From assembly GCF_000729995.1 (NCBI RefSeq), contig NZ_JNFG01000009.1, forward strand, positions 62,001 through 126,000: DNA of 64,000 bases, written 5' to 3'. Positions 16,701 to 26,700 of the stretch are shown here, piece after piece. The notes beneath the pieces were generated by a model. It saw only the letters and a program-made list of their open reading frames with translations. It was not told where the DNA came from and did no database searches. This DNA is from Caballeronia sordidicola. Lineage in GTDB: Bacteria > Pseudomonadota > Gammaproteobacteria > Burkholderiales > Burkholderiaceae. The number at the start of each line of letters is the position of its first letter. The first letter of the stretch is position 1. Made by a program: the position numbers and the translations under genes.

Positions 16701-19000
16701 GTGAGGGTTCTCCACCAGGCCTGACGCTACAGCTAGCGGACGGTGAGGAGAAGACCTTCGATGGTGGATGGAGCGTCTTCGACTGGACCCAGACCCATTC
16801 GCTCCGCAACGGCAATCTGTTCTGCGCGCTGGATGCGCTCGAGCGCTGGCTTACGCTTCAACTCGACGCCGGCGCGGATGTGGCGCCGTATATCGAGCGG
16901 ATACTTTCCGACGGCACATCAGCAGCGCTTATCGGCCTGCTTGTCAATGTTGGAAAACACTGTCCTTCATTGTTCACTGGGGTTCTTTTACCGCTGCTGA
17001 CAGACCCGTGTGCATTTTATTGGGACAGTGCCCGCGTCGAACACGTTGAGCTCAAATTTATGGCGTGGAGCGGGCCCCAGTCTGGTGACGTCCTGTTCGA
17101 GTTCGCGCGTAGCTGGGCGCTGGCACCTCACCGACAGAAGACGCTGGTGGACGTCGTCGTAGGTCTCTTGAAATCCGATGCTGCGATGGCGGTGCGACTT
17201 CAGGCATTGATTCCGACCTGGCCGATTCCGAACGGTCCCAAGGAGTCTCTGGAGTTCAGACTGATCTTCGCGATGCTCGATCGTGAAAACTACCGGCCAA
17301 TGCCTGATGCCGAGACGGGTACTGAGGCTCTGGTTTTTTCATGTCCCGACGATCTCCGCCTCGAAGTCGAATCATGGCAGGACGAAAATGCAAAGCCACT
17401 CCAATACCTGCTGCTGCCGAAACAATGCGAGAAGCTCCTGCGGGCGCAGGGAGCAGTCGGCGATGACGAAGCCGCGGGCTTGTATACGCTTCTGCGGGAA
17501 TGCCAGAGCGACGTTACGAGCGACTTAACCGCCAGAGCCAAATGTGAACTTGCGCTCGCTACGACCCTCATCGTCTCAGGTGACAGTTGGCTGGCGAAGT
17601 CGCCGGAGGCTAACGAGCATGCCGCCTCAATCGTTCAGACAACCGTTGCCGCGATAGGGTCCACGGCAGAAGCTATCCGCGATAGCCGGATGGGGCATCA
17701 CCACGACGAACTGAAGTTCGTGGCCTACGCCGCCATGCATCTCTGGATGAAGAACAACGACCGGTCGGCGGAATGGGAAGGGGCGGTGCTTCGGATTCTC
17801 ACGAGCGGTAATTCCGGAGCCGCGGCCACGATTGTCGACATCGCGTACACATACCGCGATCGGCTTGGCTCCACGTGGTGGAGGCTTCTGCAAGCAGGCG
17901 TGCTGTGGTCTGGGCTGGTCATGCTGTCGCCCCACCATGGAGACGATGATAACGCTCACCGGGTGTGGGGAGTGTGGCTTGCACGACTGAGACGCATGCC
18001 GCTGCGAGGAAAGGACGCCAGCGCCGACGACCTCCGATTGACGCGCGTCGTCGACGGCTGCGAGCGACTGGACTTCAACCGACGGATGCGTGCTTTTATG
18101 TCAGGCGAAAATCGGTGGCAGGGGAACCCTGAACGTCAGACCGGGATGGGGCTGGACTGGCATTTTCTCGGAGTTCTATTTCACTGGCTCGTCAGGGGGA
18201 CCGGCACAAGTGACGGCAATGTAGACGCTAGGCTTGTCGCGCGTCTTTGGACCTATGAGGCGGAGCGTGCAAAGCAGCGTGCCAGGGACGATGATGGCGA
18301 GTATGACCTTCCGAGCCACTTCGGCTACGACGTGCTCCTGAAGCTCGGCGAACTCTCGATCACGACGCACGAACCCGAAGCCCGGATACTCTGGGAGTCC
18401 GTGTTGGCGCACGGACCTGAAGCGCACTATGCACTTCATCATTTCATCGATGGCATCTTCCTTCGTTTATCGAAGGGAGATGATCCAGAGGCATTCGAGC
18501 GCGTTTGGCGGGCGATGGTCGAGTATGGACTCGCGGCGAATTGGGGCAAGGGGCGCTTCTGGTTCTATGGCGAGCGACTTATTTGCGATTTGCTCGGATT
18601 CGGTCACGCGGACACGCTTCAGCGACTGGGGGCAGGCGCGCTCTTGCGGATGCGCGACGTCTACGAGCGCTGGGCGCAGCTTCATATGGGGCGCGACGAA
18701 GATTGCGTCACACGCTTTTGCTATTTTCTCGCGGCGGATTTTGGTGCACCGCTTCGACTCGATGGATTAAGGTGGATTGCTGCGTTGCTCAAGGCCCAAA
18801 ATCCGTCCAGCCGCTGGTATCGCGACAATGCGGGCGAGGCCATCATCGAGCTTCTCAATACATTACTGAATCAGAACGCGCAGGCCTTGGTCAAGGACCA
18901 CGAAGCTCGACAGGCACTTGTCGAAATTGCCGCGGCGCTGGTAGCGAAAAACAGCCCGACCGCACTGGCTCTTCAGGAGCGAATCAAGCTGCTGCGATGA
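13754..19000 (+). CDS. Giant nuclease-like/P-loop NTPase (STAND-like) protein, putative anti-phage effector-sensor
   Basis: A 1748-residue cytosolic protein. A P-loop NTPase core has Walker A GESGSGKS at about 318-325 and Walker B VLVIDSAERI at about 380-389. The first 100 residues look like a PD-(D/E)XK nuclease: GFEFED (about 22-27), IDDLLL (about 64-69), ISAKGNLQV (Lys about 86). This fits Cap4/Mrr-like effector domains fused to STAND NTPases. The remaining ~1200 residues are helical and rich in Trp and Leu, with no family recognised, and would be the sensor part as in Avs-type proteins. The nuclease assignment is inference; the P-loop is seen directly. It stands alone on the plus strand and converges on the helicase gene. 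Standalone NTPase regulators are the main alternative. Confidence 0.7.
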   Translation: MPKTPARKKRAPATLRSTSGAGFEFEDLINAWLLVKMLMGEQAPAIGGAGIQLQAQVSALGWQIDDLLLTILHNTGARGQLAISAKGNLQVNASGLPADFVKRAWEQWRAPQSPMSRSADGMALITQGVHRVFDPNWREVKNACTGSDIALTMGRIRSNPGQAKVFNSVRKPDKNGPEASEEETIELIRRLHVLPVDLQLPHSETRNQAIAQCRQLLASGDAPEAEKLWQWLVNVATEIRLRRGTINLLDLWSMLRMEFDLHPHPDYKRDWETLSNITSDYKARIETELPSGYSVPRTAEKSKLGSEISGNAVTVVFGESGSGKSALVKNVLDVQFGAWTQLWFGPDDLETALSATRRGMLPLRHELALVLNATVNPKNVLVIDSAERIDPAELGIIRRLLQAILAPAEQAGGVWRIVVITQTQNWVEGAGDMLGDRRAALVELELVANLDVMLALWASPSLSWLPAHDDTVSALTNLRTLGWVVQAGSALGSSASGLASHTAISDRLWDYWTGNRPDVQALVMRLAKREASFERSFPLSDLEQADAATFTQSPAELPLHLNRRTNRIEFEHDLAADWARFQFLKQISTDVAEWAALAVNPLWTNSLRMLGQFLLRQPAETGTAWDTAFASAQATELRPAGDILLDALCLDPEAEMFLSERVDLLLANNAEHLTRLLIRFHHIGTVPTGGVPGNMSSLGLYMDAQLRSIIIGRWPRVLRFLIAQREKLRGAVSSAIARSIQTWLTGTPRELSNGTLMPFRRELTEMALAMARTVQVAKGHGVIYVDREPLLITAALAGAADMPEDVGAWALELAGRREISNEVSARIADVVRQQAEQRAERIRTDVAYREKHEAKRRMSPVFGSSREKLPSWPLGARRRIDRDFREACLKGNAMQPLMRARPDIAAEVLLALIVEDQPEREYGSSRHEIELGLDYARDGYPTAFWKSPFFSFLQIAPDVALKALVALVNFCTERWVAEVMRGREGSPPGLTLQLADGEEKTFDGGWSVFDWTQTHSLRNGNLFCALDALERWLTLQLDAGADVAPYIERILSDGTSAALIGLLVNVGKHCPSLFTGVLLPLLTDPCAFYWDSARVEHVELKFMAWSGPQSGDVLFEFARSWALAPHRQKTLVDVVVGLLKSDAAMAVRLQALIPTWPIPNGPKESLEFRLIFAMLDRENYRPMPDAETGTEALVFSCPDDLRLEVESWQDENAKPLQYLLLPKQCEKLLRAQGAVGDDEAAGLYTLLRECQSDVTSDLTARAKCELALATTLIVSGDSWLAKSPEANEHAASIVQTTVAAIGSTAEAIRDSRMGHHHDELKFVAYAAMHLWMKNNDRSAEWEGAVLRILTSGNSGAAATIVDIAYTYRDRLGSTWWRLLQAGVLWSGLVMLSPHHGDDDNAHRVWGVWLARLRRMPLRGKDASADDLRLTRVVDGCERLDFNRRMRAFMSGENRWQGNPERQTGMGLDWHFLGVLFHWLVRGTGTSDGNVDARLVARLWTYEAERAKQRARDDDGEYDLPSHFGYDVLLKLGELSITTHEPEARILWESVLAHGPEAHYALHHFIDGIFLRLSKGDDPEAFERVWRAMVEYGLAANWGKGRFWFYGERLICDLLGFGHADTLQRLGAGALLRMRDVYERWAQLHMGRDEDCVTRFCYFLAADFGAPLRLDGLRWIAALLKAQNPSSRWYRDNAGEAIIELLNTLLNQNAQALVKDHEARQALVEIAAALVAKNSPTALALQERIKLLR

Positions 19001-19321
19001 AAATCGGTGATCAAGGTGAACGGTCCGTGGCGGATCGACATCCAGCCCTTCGTCTCGAGGCGCTAACTTCGCCGCCTCGCCTAGGGTCTCAAGACTATCC
19101 CACAGTCCAGGGGTATCCCGCGGCCGCTGCCGTTGCCTGCCCGACCAGCCACGCGGCAATCCCAGAAAGCGGACTGCCCCGCGTATAGAGTTCATGGGAT
19201 CTCGGCGTGACGGAGCAAGCGGATTATTTCGGCGGCGAACTTCTTATGCAGAAAGTAACGCTCATTCGTGACTACATCCTAGGATGCAAGCCTGGCGATC
19301 TAGCAATCTACGTTGCATCCG
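19001..19321. other. Convergent intergenic stretch with a small inverted repeat
   Basis: This lies between the two convergent large genes. GGATGCAA at 19282-19289 and TTGCATCC at 19313-19320 form an 8-bp stem with a 23-base loop near the helicase stop codon, possibly a weak transcription end. No gene was recognised. Confidence 0.35.
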
Positions 19322-22300
19322 TCACACGACGGTCTCGACTTCATCCACCACATCATCCAGGTGCTCTGCCATGCGGTTGAAGATGCGGTGCACGTCGGAT
19401 GAACCGGTCCAGAAGCGACGGTCGCCGACCACATACAACCGGCGCTTGGCGCGCGTCACCGCAACGTTGACGAGGTTTGGCTTCGCGCCGGCAAAACTCG
19501 AAATCACACCCGGGCTGGACGGATTACCACCGAGCAAGAAAACCACGTGCTCGGCCTCCTTCCCCTGGAAGGTGTGGACGGTTCCCGCCATCCCTTTGCT
19601 TTCTTCGCCATAGCGGCGATGGAGTCGCTGTCGGATCTTGGCGGCAACCGCGCGGAAAGGCGTGATGACGTAGACCTTGAACTGCCCATTTTCTTTGAGC
19701 ACGCCGCCCGAGAGTCTTTCGACCAACTCCATTGCGCGTAACGCCTGGGCTTCAACCCAATGACCGTCAGAATGCTCCGCCGGAACCTGGACCCAGCAAC
19801 TCGACCCGATCCCGTCTGGACCGGTATCCTCGCCTGTGCCGTAAACCATCTTGTCGTTGTACGCGATGCTGTTGGCGATGCGGAACATGGGATCGAGACA
19901 GCGACGGTGGACAAGCAACGGGGACCCGAGCCATTTCCGCTCATCTGTGTCCGGCTCCCCGATATACATCCCGAAGCGGTTGGCGCGATCAGCCAGCGTC
20001 TGCGCAGACGCAAGCGGCGGCGCCCAGTGGGGTTCAGCCGAGCAGCGGCGAAGCAACGGCGCCATCATTTCCTGCGGCACACCGACAACCGGCTCCAGTT
20101 GCAGCGGATCGCCCACGATGACCGACCGTTTGCTGCGCCAGATAGCGCCTGCCGCCTGTTGAGGCGTGGCCTGGCCTGCCTCGTCGATCATTAGCCATGC
20201 GAGTTGCTCGCTGCCCACTCCGCGAAATAGCCGCGGAAAAGACGCAAAGGTCGTGGAGACCACGGGCACCACCAGAAAGAACGCGTCCCAGAGATGGATC
20301 GGCCCTTTCGTGATCTGAGTGACGTTGAGGTTACCTTGAAGCAGGTTCACGAACGCGCTGAGGGCGCCGGAAAGTGGTTTCCAGGCCGCCACGACGAAAG
20401 CCTGATGGAGATTCATCGCCGCGATGAAAACGTCGCGCCGAGCCTCAAACAGCTCCGGAAAATCGTAGGGGGCCGCGCGATGCAATGTCTCGCGTTCCAG
20501 CTTTGACAGATCCCATTGCCGTATCTTTTCGGCGGGAACCTGAGAGGCGGACAGTACACACTGCGCCTGATTCAGGTCAGCCTCGGCCCGCAACACGTGA
20601 GCCTGAGCTTCAGTAATGCGCCGCTGTGTTGCATCGACGAGGGCTTGCGCCTCGCTCACCGTGTCGCGTGACTGGAGAACGACGCTGGCTGCGTGATTGC
20701 GTGCCTGAATCAGCCGTTCGAGCAGCCCGTCAATGTCCGCACGGCTCGGCTGGTCGTCGATAGGGACTCCTGCACGTTGGGCCTCTGTCCTGCACGTTGC
20801 CGCTTGTTCCTGGGCCGCCGTCAGGACCTCCGCCTGTGTGTCGAGTTTTCGCGCGCGGCCTTCCTTGTTGGCGATTCGATCCGAAGCAATGGCTTCTTTT
20901 GCGCGCGCCATGCGGAGCTGCTCATCGAGCTCAACACCGCGGGCATTCCAGCGGCGGCTGTACTGCGTGCGAAAGAGCTCCGAAAAGAATCCTGGCTTGC
21001 CCCGATAGTGGAATTCGATGTCCGACTGAACGCCTCGTATCGCCGCTAGCGAGCGCTCATGTGCGTCACCGGCGTCGGCCACAGCTCCCGGCACCACGTC
21101 TTCCCGAAGCAGATCGTAGGCTCTCTGCTCCGTTCTCGCCTGGGCTTCGGCGTCGCTCCACTTTGTGCAGGCCAAAACGTGTCGCGTAGCCCGTTCGCTC
21201 GCGGCGAGCGCGGTGTCCAGGAACGCCTGTGCTTTATGCAGGCGCTCCTTGTGACGTGAGACGGCATGCTGATTCTCCGTCAGCGCAGTCAAGGCAACGT
21301 TCCTTGCTGTCGTTGCGCGCGCGCTCTGCTGAATTGCGTCGGCGACCTCGGATGCCACGCGCGTCAACGCATCCACTTTCTTGCGCGCCTCACGGTATTG
21401 TCTGCAGGCTTCGTCCCATGGCAGCGCTCCGTGCTCTCCCGTCTTCACGAGATCCTGCAGAGATCTCAAGCGCAGCGGATCGGGTTCGGGCGGTTTCCCT
21501 TCGTTTTTCTTCTGCGGCAGGCCCGAGAGCCAGAACCGGGTCGCAAATTGGCTCCGATTCGTCTTGTTCCCCAGGACGGCCGTGACGAGGCCCCAACGCT
21601 CGCGTTTCGGAGCGCGTTGTTTCGCCTTCGGCGGCGCGGCCGCTGAATCGGCCACCATAGAGAAATAATCTATGTCGATTCCCGGCGCGATCGCAGCCAG
21701 CCCCGGGAGTTCCTTCGTGATGTTCTCCACCGCGCCGTTATTGGCCGACGACACCACAATCCCAAAGCCCCGCAGACGAGCATCGAGCTCATACACCGGG
21801 TACTGGTATTGTTCGATGCCAAGGCGCTTCGGGAAAGCCGAGGCGGGCGTATCGAATTCCATTAGAACATCTGCTCGGTCCACAACGACTGCGGCGATGA
21901 TGTCCTTAAGCATGGTCGTCTTGCCGGTACCGGGCGGGCCGTTGACCGAAAAAAGGCCTGAGCTTGCAGAAAGGTCGCTCATTACAGTATTGACGGCGAA
22001 CTGCTGTGCTGTCACGAGCGGGAATTTGGCTGGCCAGCAGCCGGCAGGTAGCCTCGACGGGTGTACCCCCTCGATTAGCTGGTCGACCTGCGACTCAAGA
22101 TCGACGCGCCCAATCGAATCCTCCCCCTTCAGATAGGCTCGCAAACCAGCGCCGATTTTCTGACTCGCAACCGCATCACCCACGGCTTCCAGATCTTCTG
22201 CATAGAAGCTGTTCAGCGGGTCGTCCTGGGACGCCGCGTTATCGCCCGTGTCTTTCTCGGGTGCCCATTGCGCCTGGATGCGCCACATCTCCTGTTGCTC

Positions 22301-23065
22301 GGGATACCAACCCGATAGCTCAAACACAAGGTCGGTGATGGCGCGGACGTCTTCTGACGTTACCGGTCGGAGGGGAGGAGGTTCGGGGCGGGATTCCGGT
22401 AATACGGCTGCAGGCGTCTCGTCGCCAGCAACAGCGGTCGGAGGTGTCGCGGTAGTCGCAACAACTGGCGGCGTAGACTCAACGCTGGGGTCTTCGCCCG
22501 GAACTCTAGCAAGGAGCCGACGCGCGACCATCAGGTCTTCGACCTTCTTGCGGACGTCCTCTTCCAACCCTTCAATTCCAAAGAAGCCTCGAAAGTTGAG
22601 CGCCGTAGCGTGGTCCGATGTGCTGGAAATCTGCGCCATTGCCCACGGCACGGTGCTGACAAACACCTGCCCGCTCGCCATGCCCCTTCCATTGACGTTC
22701 AGGACAACGCATGCGGCAGGCGACGCCGGCCTCAGTTCGGACTGATCGATCGGGTCTGCGCCTAGGTACCGGCGCGCGGATTCGATGAAGTAGTTCCCTC
22801 CGAGAATGCCAGCGAACAGCTGAAACTTTCTGTTAGGCCCAATCTGCCGGTCCAGGATAGTCCGTTTCTTCGCGTCGCTCCACGGCATTTCGGCTTCCGG
22901 CGCATCGGCGGGGAACTCCCATACGGAATCTTCCAGCTTCACGGCCGGAGGAGATTGAGGAGCAAGATACTCAAGAGCCTGCCAGAAATTGATGGCGGCT
23001 TCTGCCTCCTTCCAAACGTCGCGAACCCCGTTCTTACTCGCTACCGTCGTTGATTCCTTGCCCAT
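19322..23065 (-). CDS. SF1 (Upf1/Dna2-like) helicase with long coiled-coil insertion, probable defence protein
   Basis: A 1247-residue superfamily 1 helicase. Walker A is NGPPGTGKTTML at about 373-384, with motif II LMIDEAGQATPQQA at about 960 and IVGDPLQLEPV just after. The second RecA domain has TVHTFQGKEAEHVVF (about 1165) and NVAVTRAKRRLYVVGD (about 1200). Between motif I and motif II a ~270-residue Ala/Glu/Arg/Gln-rich segment (about 560-830) should form coiled coils. The N-terminal 330 residues match no domain I recognise, and no PLD or kinase domain was seen, unlike Mokosh. SF1 helicases of this size beside nuclease-NTPases are common in defence islands. It probably unwinds invader DNA or RNA. 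Confidence 0.75.
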   Translation of the reverse strand: MGKESTTVASKNGVRDVWKEAEAAINFWQALEYLAPQSPPAVKLEDSVWEFPADAPEAEMPWSDAKKRTILDRQIGPNRKFQLFAGILGGNYFIESARRYLGADPIDQSELRPASPAACVVLNVNGRGMASGQVFVSTVPWAMAQISSTSDHATALNFRGFFGIEGLEEDVRKKVEDLMVARRLLARVPGEDPSVESTPPVVATTATPPTAVAGDETPAAVLPESRPEPPPLRPVTSEDVRAITDLVFELSGWYPEQQEMWRIQAQWAPEKDTGDNAASQDDPLNSFYAEDLEAVGDAVASQKIGAGLRAYLKGEDSIGRVDLESQVDQLIEGVHPSRLPAGCWPAKFPLVTAQQFAVNTVMSDLSASSGLFSVNGPPGTGKTTMLKDIIAAVVVDRADVLMEFDTPASAFPKRLGIEQYQYPVYELDARLRGFGIVVSSANNGAVENITKELPGLAAIAPGIDIDYFSMVADSAAAPPKAKQRAPKRERWGLVTAVLGNKTNRSQFATRFWLSGLPQKKNEGKPPEPDPLRLRSLQDLVKTGEHGALPWDEACRQYREARKKVDALTRVASEVADAIQQSARATTARNVALTALTENQHAVSRHKERLHKAQAFLDTALAASERATRHVLACTKWSDAEAQARTEQRAYDLLREDVVPGAVADAGDAHERSLAAIRGVQSDIEFHYRGKPGFFSELFRTQYSRRWNARGVELDEQLRMARAKEAIASDRIANKEGRARKLDTQAEVLTAAQEQAATCRTEAQRAGVPIDDQPSRADIDGLLERLIQARNHAASVVLQSRDTVSEAQALVDATQRRITEAQAHVLRAEADLNQAQCVLSASQVPAEKIRQWDLSKLERETLHRAAPYDFPELFEARRDVFIAAMNLHQAFVVAAWKPLSGALSAFVNLLQGNLNVTQITKGPIHLWDAFFLVVPVVSTTFASFPRLFRGVGSEQLAWLMIDEAGQATPQQAAGAIWRSKRSVIVGDPLQLEPVVGVPQEMMAPLLRRCSAEPHWAPPLASAQTLADRANRFGMYIGEPDTDERKWLGSPLLVHRRCLDPMFRIANSIAYNDKMVYGTGEDTGPDGIGSSCWVQVPAEHSDGHWVEAQALRAMELVERLSGGVLKENGQFKVYVITPFRAVAAKIRQRLHRRYGEESKGMAGTVHTFQGKEAEHVVFLLGGNPSSPGVISSFAGAKPNLVNVAVTRAKRRLYVVGDRRFWTGSSDVHRIFNRMAEHLDDVVDEVETVV

Positions 23066-23295
23066 CGCGATCTACAGCTCCCCGTTTCATATGTTGTCGA
23101 TATTTTGCCCGCAAACATACTATCCGACTTGGGTATTCGACAACCTTCAATCCGGCATAGGGCAAGCTGTTTCTGGCGCTTACAGCTAAATGCGTTTTCA
23201 GACCATGTTGTGAGGCGTTGCTCAAAATTTTTGTTTTCGAAATGCACCTGCTCTTTAGCAGAGCTTTTGAAAGGACGGATTCGAAACAGAAGTTT
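23066..23295. other. Short spacer upstream of the helicase gene
   Basis: About 230 bases between the helicase start and the SIR2 fragment. The minus-strand frame of the SIR2 stub ends here, and the rest of that gene has been lost. The region should hold the helicase promoter, but no clear boxes were identified. Confidence 0.35.
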
Positions 23296-23505
23296 TTATG
23301 ACATACGCATAGCGAGATACCATCCTGCCGGATCAGCGCCGGCGTCCTCGCCCCTCAAGGCAGCCACTTGTCGAACTAAATCCAGAGTTATGTCCCACCC
23401 TGTGGGGATCTTGGCTGCACGCGACACGCCGGAACCAAGTAAAAGTGCAAACATACCCTTGCCAGCCTGCATTTCAAACGCAAGTGAGCTCACAGAATCA
23501 AGCAT
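23296..23505 (-). pseudogene. N-terminal stub of a SIR2-domain defence protein
   Basis: The 69-residue frame starts at an ATG with GGAG six bases upstream. It reads FALLLGSGVSRAAKIPTGW, then DITLDLVRQVAAL and ADPAGWYLA. The GSGVSRAA...PTGW signature is the NAD-binding start of SIR2 domains found in bacterial defence proteins that deplete NAD during infection. After WYLAM the frame diverges and stops, so most of the gene is deleted. It lies on the same strand between the 1368-residue NTPase and the helicase, suggesting that this segment once carried an additional defence gene. The stub cannot be an active NADase. Confidence 0.7.
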
Positions 23506-23700
23506 GAAATTCTCCAGAATCGGTTTGATAGTTTGCTGCTTGCACAGTGCCGCGCGGGAAAAACCAGCCTAATCAAATTCAGCCAAAAATCCGGCCAGTC
23601 CAACTAATTCGGTGCCGCGAGTGCCGACGCGCCGACCGAAAAAGTTAGCAAGTCATTGATTCATAGGGAGGCGCAGTCTAATGAATTCGGTTTCCCCGCA
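23506..23700. other. Spacer between the nuclease-NTPase stop and the SIR2 stub
   Basis: About 195 bases, AT-richer than its surroundings. It contains the ribosome binding site of the SIR2 stub and no other recognised feature. Confidence 0.3.
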
Positions 23701-26700
23701 CTACCATGGCAAGCGCGCTCGATGCAGCGTAGCCGCGCTGTTCAGTTGATCAAACAGTTGTTGTGGGAGCTGCACGCTCGTTGCTAGCGAGGCGGCCCTG
23801 AGCAGTTGCGCAAGCTGCTCAGGGGCATTTCCTTCTTCGCAAATCGCTTCTCGCAGCAATGGGACCGAGAGGCTTGGCGATCGCAGCAACGCCGGAGTGC
23901 GCGCGTGCTCTCGCCACATGTTCGAGAAAGCTTTGGCGAGGGGTTTGAACGCCGAGTCGAGGAAAACTTTGCTCGGCAAGGTCGATAGCCAATTTAGAGC
24001 TCGAATTTGGCACCGCGCCGTTGTCTCGGGGCTGCGTCGGCTTTCCATGAGAAGTCGGAAAACGGCTCCCAATCTATCGATCGGGTTTGCGTCGGAGGTC
24101 GTAGCTAGCTTCCCCGCGTCGACGGGGTCGACGGAGATCGCACGTAACGCCTCGCGCGCTTCGCCGAGAAGCACCGCGCTGTGGGCTAGACCACCGAGGT
24201 CGGCGATCCAGGCAGCGGCGAGCTCCTCGACTGAGCCGCCCGAGAGGGCTCGGATGAACAGAGCAAGGCAGAACACCGATTCCACGCCCATCGGAACGGA
24301 TCGATCGGCATCCAGCACCTCGCCCTCAAAGGGCAACAAAGCCCTCGGCAATGAATGGCTTTGGTTTCTTTTTTGCGCCCAGTATTGCCAATAGTATTCG
24401 CTCTGATGGTAAAGACAATCTGACAATTGTTCGAATTGGCCTCGGTCGAATAGCTCGTCGCAGCAGAGGTTCCAAAATAGGGATCCGGCCGTCACCAACC
24501 TTGAATTGGACAGGGTGGCCCGAAGCGCCTCGACACCTTCGCCTTCGACACGCAGCAGCGAAGCGATTTCGACCACAAACATCGCTGCCATCTCCGACGG
24601 CAGTTTGGGCAATTCTGCGATGGATTTGTCGCGGTGCGGGTTGCTGCACTGGCCGAGTTGAGGTTCGCCAACCGGTTCGGATTCGAACTTGCCGCGAAGC
24701 TGTTCCAAAATCCAGCGGAGCACATGGCCGCCGAGCTTTTTGGCGGCAAACAGGTCGAACTGTTTGCCCGGGTCAAAGTCTCGCTCGAACGCCGACAGTC
24801 CCGCAACGACAAGCCCAACCACACGGGAGCGCGCCCCGTCTTTGAACGCGCAATATGCGGCATCGAAGAGCGCGCCTCCGGTCATCGCCGGCATCGCGCT
24901 TTCGCTCGCGCTTTGCGACGCGATTTCGAACCATTCCGACGCTGCGCCAAAATCTCCCGAGGTTCCCGCTGCGTAGGCCGCTTTGCGCAAAACATGGGGG
25001 TCGCGTTCGAGATCGGCGTCAGAGGACGTGGGGCGCCATAGCGACCCTTTCCACAAGTTTAATGCTTGCTTGAAATCGTTTCTTCCAAAGTAGACGGCGG
25101 CTTCCTGCGCTATTAAGACGGGCGCGTCGCCGAAGCTCTCGGTGGCCGTTCGGAGGCATGCAAGGGAGTCTGCGCCGCGAGACAGGTGGTCTTCGTAGAG
25201 AACCGACAGCAATCTGGCGGCGGAAACTCCCATCGCTTTCGCGTTCCATTGCTCCGCTAGGGAAAGCATTCTGAGCAGCGTCTCTTCGGCAAGCTGCCAG
25301 CGAGGCGCTTCTCGATTCGCCTCGTTTTTCCAAGGCCCTTGGACGAATAGATGGTTTCTGCTGAACATCGGGATGGTGAACGCCTTCAGCATCCGATCGC
25401 GAGCCGCAGGAGTTGTCGCCTCAAGCGCGCCAATGAATTCTCGCAACTGGTCCAAATCTTTGCAGCGTGCGAAATTGAAGCCAAAGAGGGCGGCGATCAG
25501 ATCGGCGTCTGCCGTTATGCCACGTGGGCATAACTCAGTGGTCATCCCTTCGCTGATCGGCGCCTCGGGAATAGCAGGTTCCAAGCGATTGATTTCTTCG
25601 AGAGCGTGAACAATGGTTCTCGCCCCAAACGACTGATCCGGTGAATCAGCCACCGACATGGCCCACATGAACTGGCTCGCGTCTCGCTGCTTCGCATTTT
25701 GGATGCGCGCTACGGAGTCTTCCCACTCCGTGGCTAGGAGCGAGAGTTCGGCTGTGGCCCGCAGCTTTGCGATTCGAAATTGTGTCAGCCGCAAGAGAGC
25801 GATCGTGTGAGCGCTAAACCGCGCCGTATTTGCGCTGTCGCCACGCCCTACAAAGACAATGGGGGTTACCAAATCCGCGGCGGCACCGTGCAGCGCCCGC
25901 TTCTCGTCAATCAGGGAGGACAAAATAGCCGAAAGGCGACTGTCGTCTCCGCTTTCCCACGCGTGCATGAAGAGCGCGAAAGCCTTGTCCATTGAAATAG
26001 AGCGACGGCGCACGAGCGCATCGAAGATGCACTCGTGCGCTTGTGCGACCTTCTTGGGGGACCACACCAGCTTGGCCTGTTGAGTGAGGAGCGCAGTGAT
26101 TTTGTATTCGTGAGATGACTGTGTTTCGATCCATCGGCCGACCATGCGATCAAGCGCATCTCCGGGCGAGCGCAGTCCAACGAACTCCTCTCCAATTAAC
26201 AAGACCGCCTCGCGGTCTAAAGTGCTCAGAGCGAGACTGAGCGAGTAAAGAAGGTCAAGGTCTGTGTCGGGAAGCGTTCTCGCCGCCTCACGTCGAGCGA
26301 ACGCACGCGCCTGCTCGATGCTTGCTGGCGGATTTTCCATCAATGTGGCGGGTGGATTGTGCCAATCCGCGCCCTGCAATTCGAGTCCCAGCAGATGCAC
26401 GAGCTTCGGATGTCCGCCGCCGCTTCGCGCAAGAATTGCCGCGGCGAATTGTAAGCTCTGGTCGCTAGGGCAGCCTAGGGCAGACACGAACTCGCCGATC
26501 TCTTCCCGCGAAAGGTCGGGCACTGCATGAATATGGATGCCAGCCGTCCGCAGCCGAGGGTCGACTGCCTCAGGATGAACTCCCTTCGCCGTCAGAATCA
26601 AAAATTGTTCGCGGCGCGCGCACTGCTCGGCCACCACGCCGAATCGCGTCCATACCGCTTGCGTGATCGTGGTTGCGACCGGAAAGTCGTCCACAACAAC

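Noticed and set aside
23105..23572. 155-codon plus-strand frame between helicase and NTPase
   Set aside because: Antisense to the SIR2 stub, which has a diagnostic motif and ribosome binding site.
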